Positions 1 through 8,191 of a DNA stretch of 64,000 nucleotides are shown piece by piece. The first letter of the stretch is position 1; each line of letters opens with the position of its first letter. The stretch is from Streptomyces sp. V2I9. Its GTDB lineage: Bacteria; Actinomycetota; Actinomycetes; Streptomycetales; Streptomycetaceae. The stretch spans positions 1 through 64,000 of the forward strand of contig NZ_JAUSZJ010000002.1 of the NCBI RefSeq assembly GCF_030817475.1, given 5' to 3'. A program made the position numbers and the translations under genes. The notes under the pieces were generated by a model that was not told the origin of the DNA, did no database searches, and was given only the letters and a program-made list of their open reading frames with translations.

Positions 1-1391
1 GGGCATTGCATGTTCGAGGTCGGTCCGGTTAGCCGGTCTTGTGATGTGATGTCATGTCTCGTTCTGGGGATGGTTGTTCCCCGGAACGCAGAGCAGGCAC
101 GGCGCCGGTGATCATGTGGTTGTCGAGACCCATGAGAACCGAGCGAGACCGTGCCTGCCCGAACCTCGTCGCCCATGCCCGCCGGGCTGGGACACCTGAA
201 CCTCCAGAATCGCGCTGTCACCCGACAGGATGCCGCTGACCTGCGGCGCTTCCTGATCTGGGTGCCCGACCCACGCAGTCGGCGGGGGCGGCGGTATCCG
301 ATGCTCCCCCTGCTTGTGCGCGGCAGCTTCGGCCGCGCTGGCCGGTGCCCGTTCCCTCATCGCGATCGGGGAGTGGATAACGGACGCCCCGCAGTCGGCC
401 CTGGAGGTCCTCGACTTCCCGGCCGAGCCGCTCACCGGTGTCCATCCCGTCCCTCACCCGGCGACCGTCCGGCGCCTGCTCCAGCGGCTGGACGGCGACG
501 CTCTGGACGCTGCCATCGGAGCATTCCTACAGGCCAGAGGAGTACACCCGAGCGAGTCCGAGCGATCGGCGAAGCCGGTGCCGCGGGCGATCGCGGTCGA
601 CGGCAAGACGGTCCGCGGCTCGCGCACCGTCACAAGCACCGCGATCCAGCTGCTGGCCGCAATGGACCACCACGGCGTGGTCCTGGCCCAGCGGCAGGTC
701 ACCTCCAGAAGCAACGAGATCCCCGCCTTCGCCCCGCTGCTGGACAGCATCGACCTGAGCGACACCGTGATCACCAGCGATGCCCTGCACACCCAGCACG
801 CCCACGGCACGTACCTCCGCGAGCGCGGCGCCCACTACCTGGCCATCGTGAAAAAGAACCACCCCGGGCTGTATGCCCAGGTCAAAACGCTGCCCTGGGC
901 GGACATCCCGCTGGACCACCGCACCCGCGACCGAGCCCACCACCGCGACGAGATCCGCCGACTCAAGACCGCCGCCTTCCACCACCTCGACTATCCCGGC
1001 GCCCGCCAGGCGATCCAGATCGCCCGATGGCGCCGCGACCGCTCGACCGGGAAGCTCACCATCGAACGGGTCTACCTGATCACCAGCCTGGACACCTACG
1101 ACGCCACCGCCGTCCAGCTCGCCACCTGGATCAGGGGCCACTGGGGCATCGAGAACCTCCTGCACCACGTCCGAGACCGGACCTTCCGCGAGGACGACTC
1201 CAAAGTCCGCACCGGCCACCTGCCCCGCACCATGGCCGGCCTGCGCTACCTCGCCATCGGCATCTTCCGCCAGAACGGCCACACCAACATCGCCGCTGCC
1301 CTCCGCCACACCGGCCGCGACCACACCCGACCCCTGCGAATCCTCGGCCTCACGTGATCAATCCGGACAGACCGCAACCATGCAATGCCCC
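1..1391 (+). mobile_element. ISAs1-family insertion sequence, near-complete copy
   Basis: The element is bounded by terminal inverted repeats. GGGCATTGCATG is at the window edge, so the first G is probably just outside. The complementary CATGCAATGCCCC lies at 1379-1391. Its length of about 1.39 kb fits the ISAs1 family. It encodes one transposase that is interrupted by a frameshift. Bases 1-433 recur in inverted orientation at 3515-3947 with a single visible difference (G at 397, A in the other copy), so the two copies separated recently. The left target duplication cannot be seen because the window starts here. Confidence 0.85.
151..1357 (+). pseudogene. ISAs1-family transposase, frameshifted
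   Basis: This is a DDE transposase of the ISAs1 family. The N-terminal associated domain starts at GTG 151 and reads in frame 1 to about nt 313 ([19 protein letters not shown]). Homology then continues in frame 2 from about nt 317 ([20 protein letters not shown]) to the stop at 1357. Joining the frames needs one base dropped around 313-317, so the gene carries an extra base there. Catalytic acidic residues are visible in [20 protein letters not shown] and the [11 protein letters not shown] segment. ISAs1 transposases normally have a single ORF, so this copy is probably inactive unless frameshifting is programmed. The truncated copy at 3515-3948 has the same break. Confidence 0.8.
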
Positions 1392-1394
1392 TGA

Positions 1395-2229
1395 CTAATC
1401 GTTTCAGAATGAGTTCGGCGCGAGGGCTTGGCGATCAGTTCTGGTGGCGGCAGAGTGGTGCGGGTGTCGGATGATCTTGTGCCTGATGCCCTGTGGGAAC
1501 GTATCGCTCCGCTGCTGCCGCCCCGACCTCCGCGGCGCCACCGGTATCCCGGACGCCTGCCCGCAGACGACCGCGCCGCTCTGCGAGGCATCGTGTACGT
1601 GCTGCGCAAGAACGTGAGCTGGAGGGACGTGCCCGCCGAGCGGACCGGCTGCAGCGGGGTGACGGCCTGGCGGCGGCTGCGGGACTGGACCGAGGCCGGC
1701 CTGCTGGACATGGACGACTGCGCGATCGACGGCTCGCACATCAGGGCGTTGAAAGGGGGGCTCACACCGGACCTTCGCCGGTCGACCGCGCGAAGCCGGG
1801 CAGCAAGCACCACCTGATCGTCGACCGGCACGGAACACCCCTCGCCGTCACCCTGACCGGCGGAAACCGGCACGACGTCACCCAGCTGACGCCACTGCTG
1901 GACGCGATCCCCCGCATCCGCGGCCTGGTCGGCCGGCCACGGCACCGGCCGGGCCGGCTGTTCGCCGACCGCGGCTACGACTACGACAAGTACCGGCGCA
2001 TCCTCCGGGCCCGCGGCATCACACCGATGATCGCCCGTCGAGGTGTTCCGCACGGCTCGGGGCTGGGCAAGACGCGCTGGGTCGTGGAGCGGACCTTCGC
2101 CTGGCTCCACCGGTTCAAACGCCTCCGCATCCGCTACGAGATACGCGCCGACCTCCACCTCGGCCTGCTCCAACTCGCCTGCAGCATCATCCGCTTGAGA
2201 CGACTCGAACCTCATGCTGAAACGATCAG
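1395..2229 (+). mobile_element. IS5-family (IS427-group) insertion sequence
   Basis: Imperfect terminal inverted repeats bound the element. The left end reads CTAATCGTTTCAGAATGAG (1395-1413) and the reverse complement of the right end reads CTGATCGTTTCAGCATGAG (ending at 2229). The length of 835 bp and the two-frame transposase with an A3G6 slippage site are typical of the IS427 group. The left end begins only 3 bp after the ISAs1 terminal repeat. The flanking triplets are TGA on the left and TAA on the right, so no exact target duplication is seen. Confidence 0.85.
1428..2229 (+). CDS. IS5-family transposase, two frames joined by -1 frameshift
   Basis: This is a DDE transposase split over two frames, as in IS427-group elements. 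The first frame (TTG 1428, or GTG 1455/1458/1464) carries the N-terminal helix-turn-helix region (WERIAPLLPPRPPRRHRYPG) and the first catalytic Asp in CAIDGSH. A run of AAAGGGGGG at 1752-1760 allows a -1 slip into the second frame, which reads GSKHHLIVDRHGT, then FADRGYDYDKY (second Asp) and RWVVERTFAWLHRFKRL (Glu). The first frame goes directly from TEAGL to LDMDDC. Relatives I recall have about 16-20 extra residues there, so an internal in-frame deletion is likely. The second frame has no stop inside the element and would read on to 2554. Confidence 0.75.
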
Positions 2230-2285
2230 TAAGATACATACGGCGTTCCCTCAGCGGCCATTCATGATCCCTAAGCTCACGCCTC

Positions 2286-3368
2286 GTGAAGAACGTGAAG
2301 AAGACGATCGTGTTGCTCGTCTTGATAATGAGCTACTTCCCGCTGACCCCGACTGCGTTCGCGGCGGCCAAGTCGCCCGCGCAGGTAGCCGAGGACTGCG
2401 CCGACCCGAGGCCCACGCAGGCCGGGGACATCATCTACTGGGACCCCGAGTGCTACCTCACCTTCAAAAGCAGCAAGCAAGTATGGGGCGAGGCCACCAT
2501 GCCCGACAAGCTCGGCAGTGGGAAGAGCCCCATCGCCTACGGCTGCACCAGTAGCGGCAGCGTGAGCGTCGCCGGAACCAAGAGCTCCTCCACCAGCTTC
2601 TCCTTCGGCCTCGACATCGGCGGGAAGAAGAAGTTCGGTGACTGGGAGGCCTCCGTCGGGCCCAAGCTCGGTTGGAGCTGGACCTGGAGCACCAGCGACA
2701 CCCACACCCACACCGCCACGGTCCCCCTGGGCAGCGTCGGCTGGATCGAGGTCAAGGAGCCGCTGATCGAGGCGGTCGTCGACATCGATGCCCGCTACGA
2801 CGGCAACAAGAACGAGCTCGTCAAGAACGCGGTCGTCCGGGTGCCCGACACCAGCCGGTCCTTCGCCTGGTTGTATCAGAGCCGCAAGATGACCGACACG
2901 GAGCTGAGGGACATCTGCGGGCAGGACCCGCCGACCACCAAGACCTACGACATGTGGTCAGCCGGCGGCAAGGCTCCCTACAAGAACCTGCTGAGCGGCA
3001 AGTGCCTGGCCATCGGCCCCACCGTCCCCAACGGCGGGCTCGTGGTGCAGCGTACCTGCGACGGCAGGGCCGCGCAGAAATGGAACGCAGTCAAGGCGAG
3101 CAACGGCTATTTCACCATCCGCAACAACAACGGCTACTGCCTCACAGTCCCCTACAACAACGGCACCCCGCCCGGCCAGAACACCCAGCTCATGTGGTGG
3201 GGCTGCGAGACCCGCTGGGACTCGGGCAACCAGCTCTGGTCGGTCAACCCGACCAAGATCAGCGGTACCTACACCTTCACCAACCAGTGGACGGGGCTCT
3301 GTCTCGCGCCGCACTCCAGTGAGATGACCAAGAACGGCGGCCGGGTGACCATCCGCAAGTGCGCGTAG
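2286..3368 (+). CDS. secreted ricin-B-type lectin with N-terminal aerolysin-like beta domain
   Basis: This is a 360-residue secreted protein. A Sec signal peptide (two Lys, hydrophobic core, cleavage near AFAA-AK) is followed by a Ser/Thr/Gly-rich region at residues 65-170. Its alternating polar and hydrophobic runs (SVSVAGTKSSSTSFSFGLDI, LGWSWTWSTSDTHTHTATV) resemble the membrane-insertion strands of aerolysin/ETX-MTX2 pore-forming proteins. Residues 225-360 form a ricin-B beta-trefoil with QxW motifs in AQKWNA and NQLWSV. The protein ends at TIRKCA, before a third QxW, so the last trefoil repeat looks short. The start is GTG 2286 (GTG 2295 is possible) and no good ribosome-binding site is seen. 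Only 57 bp separate it from the IS5 end. The lectin call is firm; the pore-forming fold is inference. Confidence 0.75.
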   Translation: MKNVKKTIVLLVLIMSYFPLTPTAFAAAKSPAQVAEDCADPRPTQAGDIIYWDPECYLTFKSSKQVWGEATMPDKLGSGKSPIAYGCTSSGSVSVAGTKSSSTSFSFGLDIGGKKKFGDWEASVGPKLGWSWTWSTSDTHTHTATVPLGSVGWIEVKEPLIEAVVDIDARYDGNKNELVKNAVVRVPDTSRSFAWLYQSRKMTDTELRDICGQDPPTTKTYDMWSAGGKAPYKNLLSGKCLAIGPTVPNGGLVVQRTCDGRAAQKWNAVKASNGYFTIRNNNGYCLTVPYNNGTPPGQNTQLMWWGCETRWDSGNQLWSVNPTKISGTYTFTNQWTGLCLAPHSSEMTKNGGRVTIRKCA

Positions 3369-3381
3369 CGGGATCGGTTTA

Positions 3382-3510
3382 CCCCTCCTATGGAGTCCTC
3401 TGCGGAGTGGAGAAGACTCCGTAGGAGGGGCCCTATGGACTCTTCTGCAGGAGCGGACCGGACTCCACTGGAGTCTATTCCGAAGCGGACTCCAGTGGAG
3501 TGGAGTCCGC
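3382..3510. repeat. cluster of nested palindromes with GACTCC/GGAGTC cores
   Basis: Three inverted repeats follow the lectin stop. The first is a 16-bp stem (3382-3397 with 3415-3430, one G-U pair) around a 17-nt loop. The second is the compact palindrome GACTCCACTGGAGTC (3461-3475). The third is a 10-bp stem GCGGACTCCA/TGGAGTCCGC (3486-3495 with 3501-3510). All share the GACTCC/GGAGTC core, which occurs about seven times in 130 bp. The first hairpin may terminate lectin transcription, but no T-run follows. The cluster ends 4 bp before the truncated ISAs1 copy. Confidence 0.7.
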
Positions 3511-3514
3511 AGTG

Positions 3515-3948
3515 GAGCGGCTCGGCCGGGAAGTCGAGGACCTCCAGGGCTGACTGCGGGGCGTCCGTTATCCACTCCCCGATCGCGATGAGGGAACGGG
3601 CACCGGCCAGCGCGGCCGAAGCTGCCGCGCACAAGCAGGGGGAGCATCGGATACCGCCGCCCCCGCCGACTGCGTGGGTCGGGCACCCAGATCAGGAAGC
3701 GCCGCAGGTCAGCGGCATCCTGTCGGGTGACAGCGCGATTCTGGAGGTTCAGGTGTCCCAGCCCGGCGGGCATGGGCGACGAGGTTCGGGCAGGCACGGT
3801 CTCGCTCGGTTCTCATGGGTCTCGACAACCACATGATCACCGGCGCCGTGCCTGCTCTGCGTTCCGGGGAACAACCATCCCCAGAACGAGACATGACATC
3901 ACATCACAAGACCGGCTAACCGGACCGACCTCGAACATGCAATGCCCC
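3515..3948 (-). mobile_element. truncated inverted copy of the ISAs1-family element
   Basis: Bases 3515-3947 are the reverse complement of 1-433, with one mismatch seen. The outer terminal repeat CATGCAATGCCCC is at 3936-3948. Only the 5' third of the transposase remains (minus-strand GTG start at 3797), including the same frame break as in the full copy. Identity stops abruptly where the palindrome cluster begins. The flank outside the terminal repeat (TGAAAACC) leads into the 3' end of the neighbouring membrane-protein gene. The copy cannot encode a transposase but keeps a terminal repeat that an active enzyme could use. Confidence 0.85.
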
Positions 3949-3972
3949 TGAAAACCCACCACCCACACACCG

Positions 3973-4560
3973 TCAAACAGTCGCTCCCCGGCGACAGGAA
4001 ACGACGACCAGGAATGGCCACAACGCCTGGAGGAACGTCAGGACGCGTTCGGCGGCGCCGGGGGCTCGCGCGCTCTGCAGCTCCGCCAGGAACCACAGGG
4101 CGCTCGCAAACATCAGCGCGCTCGCGGCGAGGGACACCTCGAGGCGCAGCCCCCACGGCGCGGTCTTCCTGGACCGGACGGCGGCCAGGGGCGGCCATGC
4201 GGCGAGCAGCACGACGCCGACCGTGGCCACCGCGCCGTGCTCGACCGCACCGCCGCTGCTCGGAACAGGCACCAGGATGAGGACCAGTGCGGACAGCCCG
4301 CCACCGGCCAGGGCCAGCCGCCCGGCGGGCGCCGCCTGCCGGAGTGCGCACGCCGTCACCACGTAGCACGTCCCGAGCACCAGCAGCGTTCCCGTCATCA
4401 GCCAGTAGCTGGCGGCACCGTAGGAGGCCAGCACGCTCAGCGTGTCCGTCGCGGGGTCGTACGAGGGCCCCTGGCGCGCCTGCGCGATCGCCCAGGCGCT
4501 GACGAGCAGCGCGGGGGCACACCCGGAGGAGACCAACGCCCACCAAGGAGCAGATCGCAT
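3973..4560 (-). CDS. DUF998-family integral membrane protein
   Basis: A 195-residue hydrophobic protein with about six predicted transmembrane segments (for example VLASYGAASYWLMTGTLLVL and LALAGGGLSALVLILVPVP). The HGAVATVGVVLLAAWPPLA segment is characteristic of DUF998 proteins. Its function is unknown. The stop lies 25 bp inside the ISAs1 terminal repeat that ends at 3948, so the element landed just beyond this gene and left it intact. The ATG at 4560 has no near-perfect ribosome-binding site. The family assignment is by remembered pattern. Confidence 0.65.
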   Translation of the reverse strand: MRSAPWWALVSSGCAPALLVSAWAIAQARQGPSYDPATDTLSVLASYGAASYWLMTGTLLVLGTCYVVTACALRQAAPAGRLALAGGGLSALVLILVPVPSSGGAVEHGAVATVGVVLLAAWPPLAAVRSRKTAPWGLRLEVSLAASALMFASALWFLAELQSARAPGAAERVLTFLQALWPFLVVVSCRRGATV

Positions 4561-4861
4561 CGAATCAGGATAGATGCGGGCGTCTCTCCCGTCACCGACT
4601 CACGGTTCACCGGCACTGTCATCAACGCATGGACAGGGCACCGGCAGCTCCCGGGCGATGGCGCGGGGCGCCTCCGCCACGTGGCGCGCGCCGGGCGAGA
4701 AGCCATCACAGTGGGGTGCTTCCGGTCGCTCCCCGCACGGCACCCCAAGGTGGGGGGAGTTCATCCGGGCAACGCGGGCGGGGTCTTCGGCGCACCCGGC
4801 CTCCTCCGTGCACGGTCGGAGTGGCCTCACTTGGGGTGCTGTTTCCCCGCCAGAAGACCCC
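4561..4861. other. intergenic, no gene seen
   Basis: About 300 bp lie between two minus-strand genes. The only structure noted is a 7-bp inverted repeat GGGGTGC/GCACCCC (4713-4719 with 4740-4746) that could form a weak hairpin downstream of the hydrolase gene. No convincing coding frame or RNA motif is present. Confidence 0.5.
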
Positions 4862-5659
4862 TCAGCTTGAGGAGGGACCCGTCTCCGCCCGCCGCAGGGG
4901 CATCATCGTCTCGATCGCCTCCTGCGCGAGGTGGTCCAGGACGATCCGGTTGACGAGTTCCGGCTTCTCCAGCGGGACCAGGTGGGACGCCCCTGGGACG
5001 ATCGCCAGTTCGGCGTCGGGGAGTGCCCGGTACAGGGCTGTGGTGTGCTCCAGCGTCATCAAGTCGTCGTCCCCGGCCATGACCAGGGTGGACGCTCGGA
5101 CGCGAGCCAGGTCGTCGGACGTCAGTGTCGGCTGGGTCCGCCACATGTCGATCACCTTCGCGGCCACGACGGGCCAGTGGTCCGCGCCCTCCGGGGCGAC
5201 CGGCTCGTACATCTCGCGGAAGAAGGCGAGGTCGGGCCCGTCGGGTGTCATCGCGTCGAGCATCGACGGCTCGACGAAGCACTCGGAGCCGGGGCGGAAG
5301 TTGGCACCGATCGCCACGACCTTGCGGACGAGGTCGGGCCGGTCCCTGGCGACGAGCAGTGCGACCACTCCCCCGTCGCTCCAGCCCACCAGGTGGGCGG
5401 GCCCTCCGACGACCCGCTCCAGGAAGGCCACCGTGTCGTCGGCCATGTCCTGGTATGTCAGCGGTCCCCCGACGTCGGCCGTGTGTCCGTGCGCGCGCCG
5501 CTCCGGCAGGAAGACACGGTAGGCAGCGGCGAGCTCGGCGCGCTGAGCCCCCCACGTGTCGTTGGTGCAGAAGCCGCCGTGCAGCAGGAGCAGCGGGTCG
5601 CCGGCGCCCTCGGCCTCGTACCAGGTCCTCACTCCGGGCAGGTCCGCGTACTCGCCCAT
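4862..5659 (-). CDS. alpha/beta hydrolase
   Basis: A 265-residue alpha/beta-hydrolase-fold enzyme, probably a cytoplasmic esterase or lactonase of unknown substrate. Visible motifs are the oxyanion segment LLLLHGGFCTND, the nucleophile elbow GWSDGG (catalytic Ser), the acid region in VMAGDDD and the catalytic His in GASHLVPLEKPE. The start is the ATG at 5659 because AGGCAGGAAACG precedes it and the family N-terminus (MGEYADLPGVRTWYEAEG) begins there. The open frame extends much further upstream but without sensible sequence. The gene is divergent from the nucleotidyltransferase gene at 5964. Confidence 0.85.
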   Translation of the reverse strand: MGEYADLPGVRTWYEAEGAGDPLLLLHGGFCTNDTWGAQRAELAAAYRVFLPERRAHGHTADVGGPLTYQDMADDTVAFLERVVGGPAHLVGWSDGGVVALLVARDRPDLVRKVVAIGANFRPGSECFVEPSMLDAMTPDGPDLAFFREMYEPVAPEGADHWPVVAAKVIDMWRTQPTLTSDDLARVRASTLVMAGDDDLMTLEHTTALYRALPDAELAIVPGASHLVPLEKPELVNRIVLDHLAQEAIETMMPLRRAETGPSSS

Positions 5660-5963
5660 CGTTTCCTGCCTCTCCGCGCCGTCGCACGTCCGTGCCGAGT
5701 GGGGCCACGGCCGGTCCGCGCGTCTCCGGCCAGTCTGAGCGGTGGCCGCGGGGTCCGCGAGGCGTAAGGGTCCGGTGGGGTCCGCCCGAGGGGTGGGACG
5801 GGTGGCCGCGGCCTGCCGGAAGGAAGCGGTCAAGCGGCCCGTACTCGCGTGGGGCCGGGTCCGCTCCGCCCGTCGATCGTGACGGTCGGCGGAGCACCGG
5901 ACCGCGACGGACCGTGGGTGGAAGGCGCTGGGGAACCGTCCGCGCCGAGGGCACAGTGGTCGC
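5660..5963. other. divergent promoter region
   Basis: A 304-bp spacer between the divergent hydrolase (minus) and nucleotidyltransferase (plus) genes. It presumably holds both promoters. I could not pick out clear -35/-10 hexamers, an operator or a coding frame. Confidence 0.4.
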
Positions 5964-6767
5964 ATGAGTGCACGAGGGCTGAACCCGGACGGGACGATCG
6001 CACGTGAAGGCGCCCTGAGCCGGGTGCCGGAGACCTTCGCCCCGGTGGTCGACGCGGCCCGCGCCCGCATCGGCGAGCTGTTCGACGGCACGCGACTGCA
6101 CAGCGCCTACCTCTACGGCAGCATCCCCCGAGGCACCGCTGTCCCCGGCGCCTCCGACCTCGACCTGTTGTTCGCCCTCCACGAGGAACCCACGGAGGCG
6201 GACCGGGCGGACGCCCGCACGATCGAGGAAGCCCTCGACCGGTCCTACGACCCGATCCACGGCGTCGGCGTCCTGCTCTCCGGCGTACGTACGCTGATGA
6301 GTGAGGCCGAACGGCACGACAGCGGATTCTTCATCGCCTGCCTGTGCACTCCCCTGCTGGGCCCGGATCTCGCCGCACGGCTTCCCCGTTACCGCCCCAC
6401 GTCCCTGCTCGCGCGGGAGACGAACGGCGATCTGGGGCTCGTACTCCCACGCCGGCGTTCACGGGCCGCCGCGGCCACGGACGCCGAGCGCACGGTACTC
6501 GGCCGGGTGGTCGGCCGCCGTGTCGTCCGCACCGGGTTCACCCTGGTCATGCCGCGTTGGGGCGGCTGGACCAGCGACCTCGACGAGTCCGCCGAGGTGT
6601 TCGGCCGCTACTACCCCGATCGCGCCGGGCAGATGCGCGCCGCCGCGGCCGCCGGTCGCACCTCCTCGGCGGACCCCTCGGTGCTCGGCATGCTCATCGA
6701 CCGACTGGGTCCCTGGCTCGCGGCCGAGTACACGGCGGTGCACGGAACGAAGGAGCCACCGCCATGA
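5964..6767 (+). CDS. nucleotidyltransferase-domain protein (aminoglycoside adenylyltransferase-like)
   Basis: A 267-residue protein with the nucleotidyltransferase signature near residues 47-66: LYGSIPRGTAVPGASDLDLL, containing the GS-x-R-G turn and the metal-binding Asp pair SDLDL. The C-terminal half is helical and unassigned. Such proteins transfer AMP to small molecules or act as housekeeping antitoxin-like enzymes. No antibiotic substrate can be assigned from sequence. The ATG at 5964 begins the first plausible protein sequence. It converges on the XRE-cupin gene, 30 bp away. Confidence 0.7.
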   Translation: MSARGLNPDGTIAREGALSRVPETFAPVVDAARARIGELFDGTRLHSAYLYGSIPRGTAVPGASDLDLLFALHEEPTEADRADARTIEEALDRSYDPIHGVGVLLSGVRTLMSEAERHDSGFFIACLCTPLLGPDLAARLPRYRPTSLLARETNGDLGLVLPRRRSRAAAATDAERTVLGRVVGRRVVRTGFTLVMPRWGGWTSDLDESAEVFGRYYPDRAGQMRAAAAAGRTSSADPSVLGMLIDRLGPWLAAEYTAVHGTKEPPP

Positions 6768-6797
6768 GTCACCGGCGCCCGCGTCGTCGCGGAGGTC

Positions 6798-7412
6798 TCA
6801 CCCGGCCGGTTCGGACCGGGGTGCCTTCCCCGTACCCTCACCCCCCTCACCTCGCTGGTGACCGCGGCGGGCGTCCCGGTCGAAGATGCCCAGCAGCTCG
6901 CACGGGCCGCCCTCGGCGCCGATCGCGTGCGGGAGCATCGTGGGGAACTCCGCGGCCTGGTTCGTCTCGATCCGCAGGCGCCGACCGCCCAGAAGCAGGA
7001 TCGCGGTACCGGAGAGGACGACAAGCCATTCACGGCCCGGATGCGCGCGCAGACGTGACGGGTTGTCGGGCGGCGGCCCGGTCAGGCGCTGGCGGATCAC
7101 GGTCAAGCCCGGTTCCGCCTTGAGGGGCCACCGCATCTGGCCATGGACTCCGTCGATCATCGGGGAGGACACGATGTCGTCGGCGGCGGTCTCGACCAGC
7201 TGGTCGAGGGTGGTGTCCAGGGCACGGGCCAGGGTGACGAGCTGATCCAGGGCCAGCCGGCGACGGCCGTTCTCGATCCGGCTGAGCGTGGACTGACTGA
7301 TCCTGGCACGAGCGGCCAGCTCCTCCAGCGACCACCCCTGAGCCACACGCAGGGCACGAATGCGCGTGCGCACCAGGCTGTCCAGCTCGCCATCCTCTTG
7401 CGTCATGGGCAT
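6798..7412 (-). CDS. XRE-family regulator with C-terminal cupin domain
   Basis: A one-component regulator of about 204 residues. Residues 15-75 form a helix-turn-helix (IRALRVAQGWSLEELAARAR then SQSTLSRIENGRR). Residues 110-185 form a cupin beta-barrel (HPGREWLVVLSGTAILLLGG) that likely binds a small ligand. This HTH-plus-cupin architecture controls amino-acid, polyamine or detoxification genes in actinomycetes. ATG 7412 or ATG 7406 are the likely starts; a TTG at 7433 is also open. No strong ribosome-binding site is visible. Its target is unknown. Confidence 0.8.
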   Translation of the reverse strand: MPMTQEDGELDSLVRTRIRALRVAQGWSLEELAARARISQSTLSRIENGRRRLALDQLVTLARALDTTLDQLVETAADDIVSSPMIDGVHGQMRWPLKAEPGLTVIRQRLTGPPPDNPSRLRAHPGREWLVVLSGTAILLLGGRRLRIETNQAAEFPTMLPHAIGAEGGPCELLGIFDRDARRGHQRGEGGEGTGKAPRSEPAG

Positions 7413-7608
7413 GACTGTATGCGAAAGGGGCAAGTGGCGCGCTCGGACGGTTTCGGGCGAGCGCGGGGCGGGCGCGGGCCACGAGGCCCCCGACCGGCGG
7501 ATCTCATGCCCGACCGGAGGTGCCGGTCTCCTGCCCGACCGCGATGGTCGGGCACCGGGCAGCAGCGGGCCGGGCTCCGGGCGAAGACGGTGGACCGCCC
7601 CGTGGACT

Positions 7609-7968
7609 TCAGGCGCTCCTGCGGGCCGCTTCCCTGCGCTGCCGTTTACCCAGGGGAGCCCGGGAGAGGTCGTCGGCGGTGCTCCTGAGGTTCTTGTGGC
7701 CGTAGCCCCGTTCGGTCAGCCACGCCTTCGCCGCCGACTCGGCGCGTTCGGTCGCTTCGAGGATGTCCTCCTCCGCCTCCCCGGTGTCCAGGAAGCGGAA
7801 GGTGAAGGCCGCTCGCGCGGCCAGGTCGTAGGTGAGGTTCCCCTCCGCGGTGAAGGCCGCGCGCAGGACATCGTGCTCCCCGGCGCGGGCCAGGAGCTCG
7901 GCACGCTGCTCGGGATCGAGTCCGTCGAAGACACCACGGACGATGACGCGGAAGGTGCGAGTGCTCAT
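7609..7968 (-). CDS. small uncharacterised protein (DUF6204-like)
   Basis: A 119-residue protein beginning MSTRTFRVIVRGVFDGLDPE, with a mixed alpha/beta core (FTAEGNLTYDLAARAAFTFRF) and a basic C-terminal tail (KRQRREAARRS). It matches the pattern I recall for the actinobacterial DUF6204 family, whose function is unknown. The ATG at 7968 is the only sensible start. It stands alone between the XRE-cupin gene and the ThpR gene. Confidence 0.6.
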   Translation of the reverse strand: MSTRTFRVIVRGVFDGLDPEQRAELLARAGEHDVLRAAFTAEGNLTYDLAARAAFTFRFLDTGEAEEDILEATERAESAAKAWLTERGYGHKNLRSTADDLSRAPLGKRQRREAARRSA

Positions 7969-8191
7969 CCGGCGACCTTAGCCAGCGGCGCCGGCTTCGT
8001 TCCAGCGACTTTCCGCCGTGCACGGCTCCACAAGGGCGTGCCGTACAGGCATCGGCCCGCGCGGGTCCCGGTGTCGGACCCCGCCCGGGGGTTCGCCGTC
8101 GGCGCGCGCCCGCCTTCGGTAGCGGATCGCCCACGGATCGGGCGTGGCCCGCGTTGTGGTGGCGGTCCGGCGGGCACGTACGGTACGGCAG

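Noticed and set aside
1392..2232. Target-site duplication of the IS5-type element
   Set aside because: Flanking triplets TGA and TAA differ, so no exact duplication can be claimed.
1..3948. Composite transposon proven to be mobile
   Set aside because: The arrangement suggests it, but the left flank is outside the window and both transposases look defective, so mobility is not claimed.
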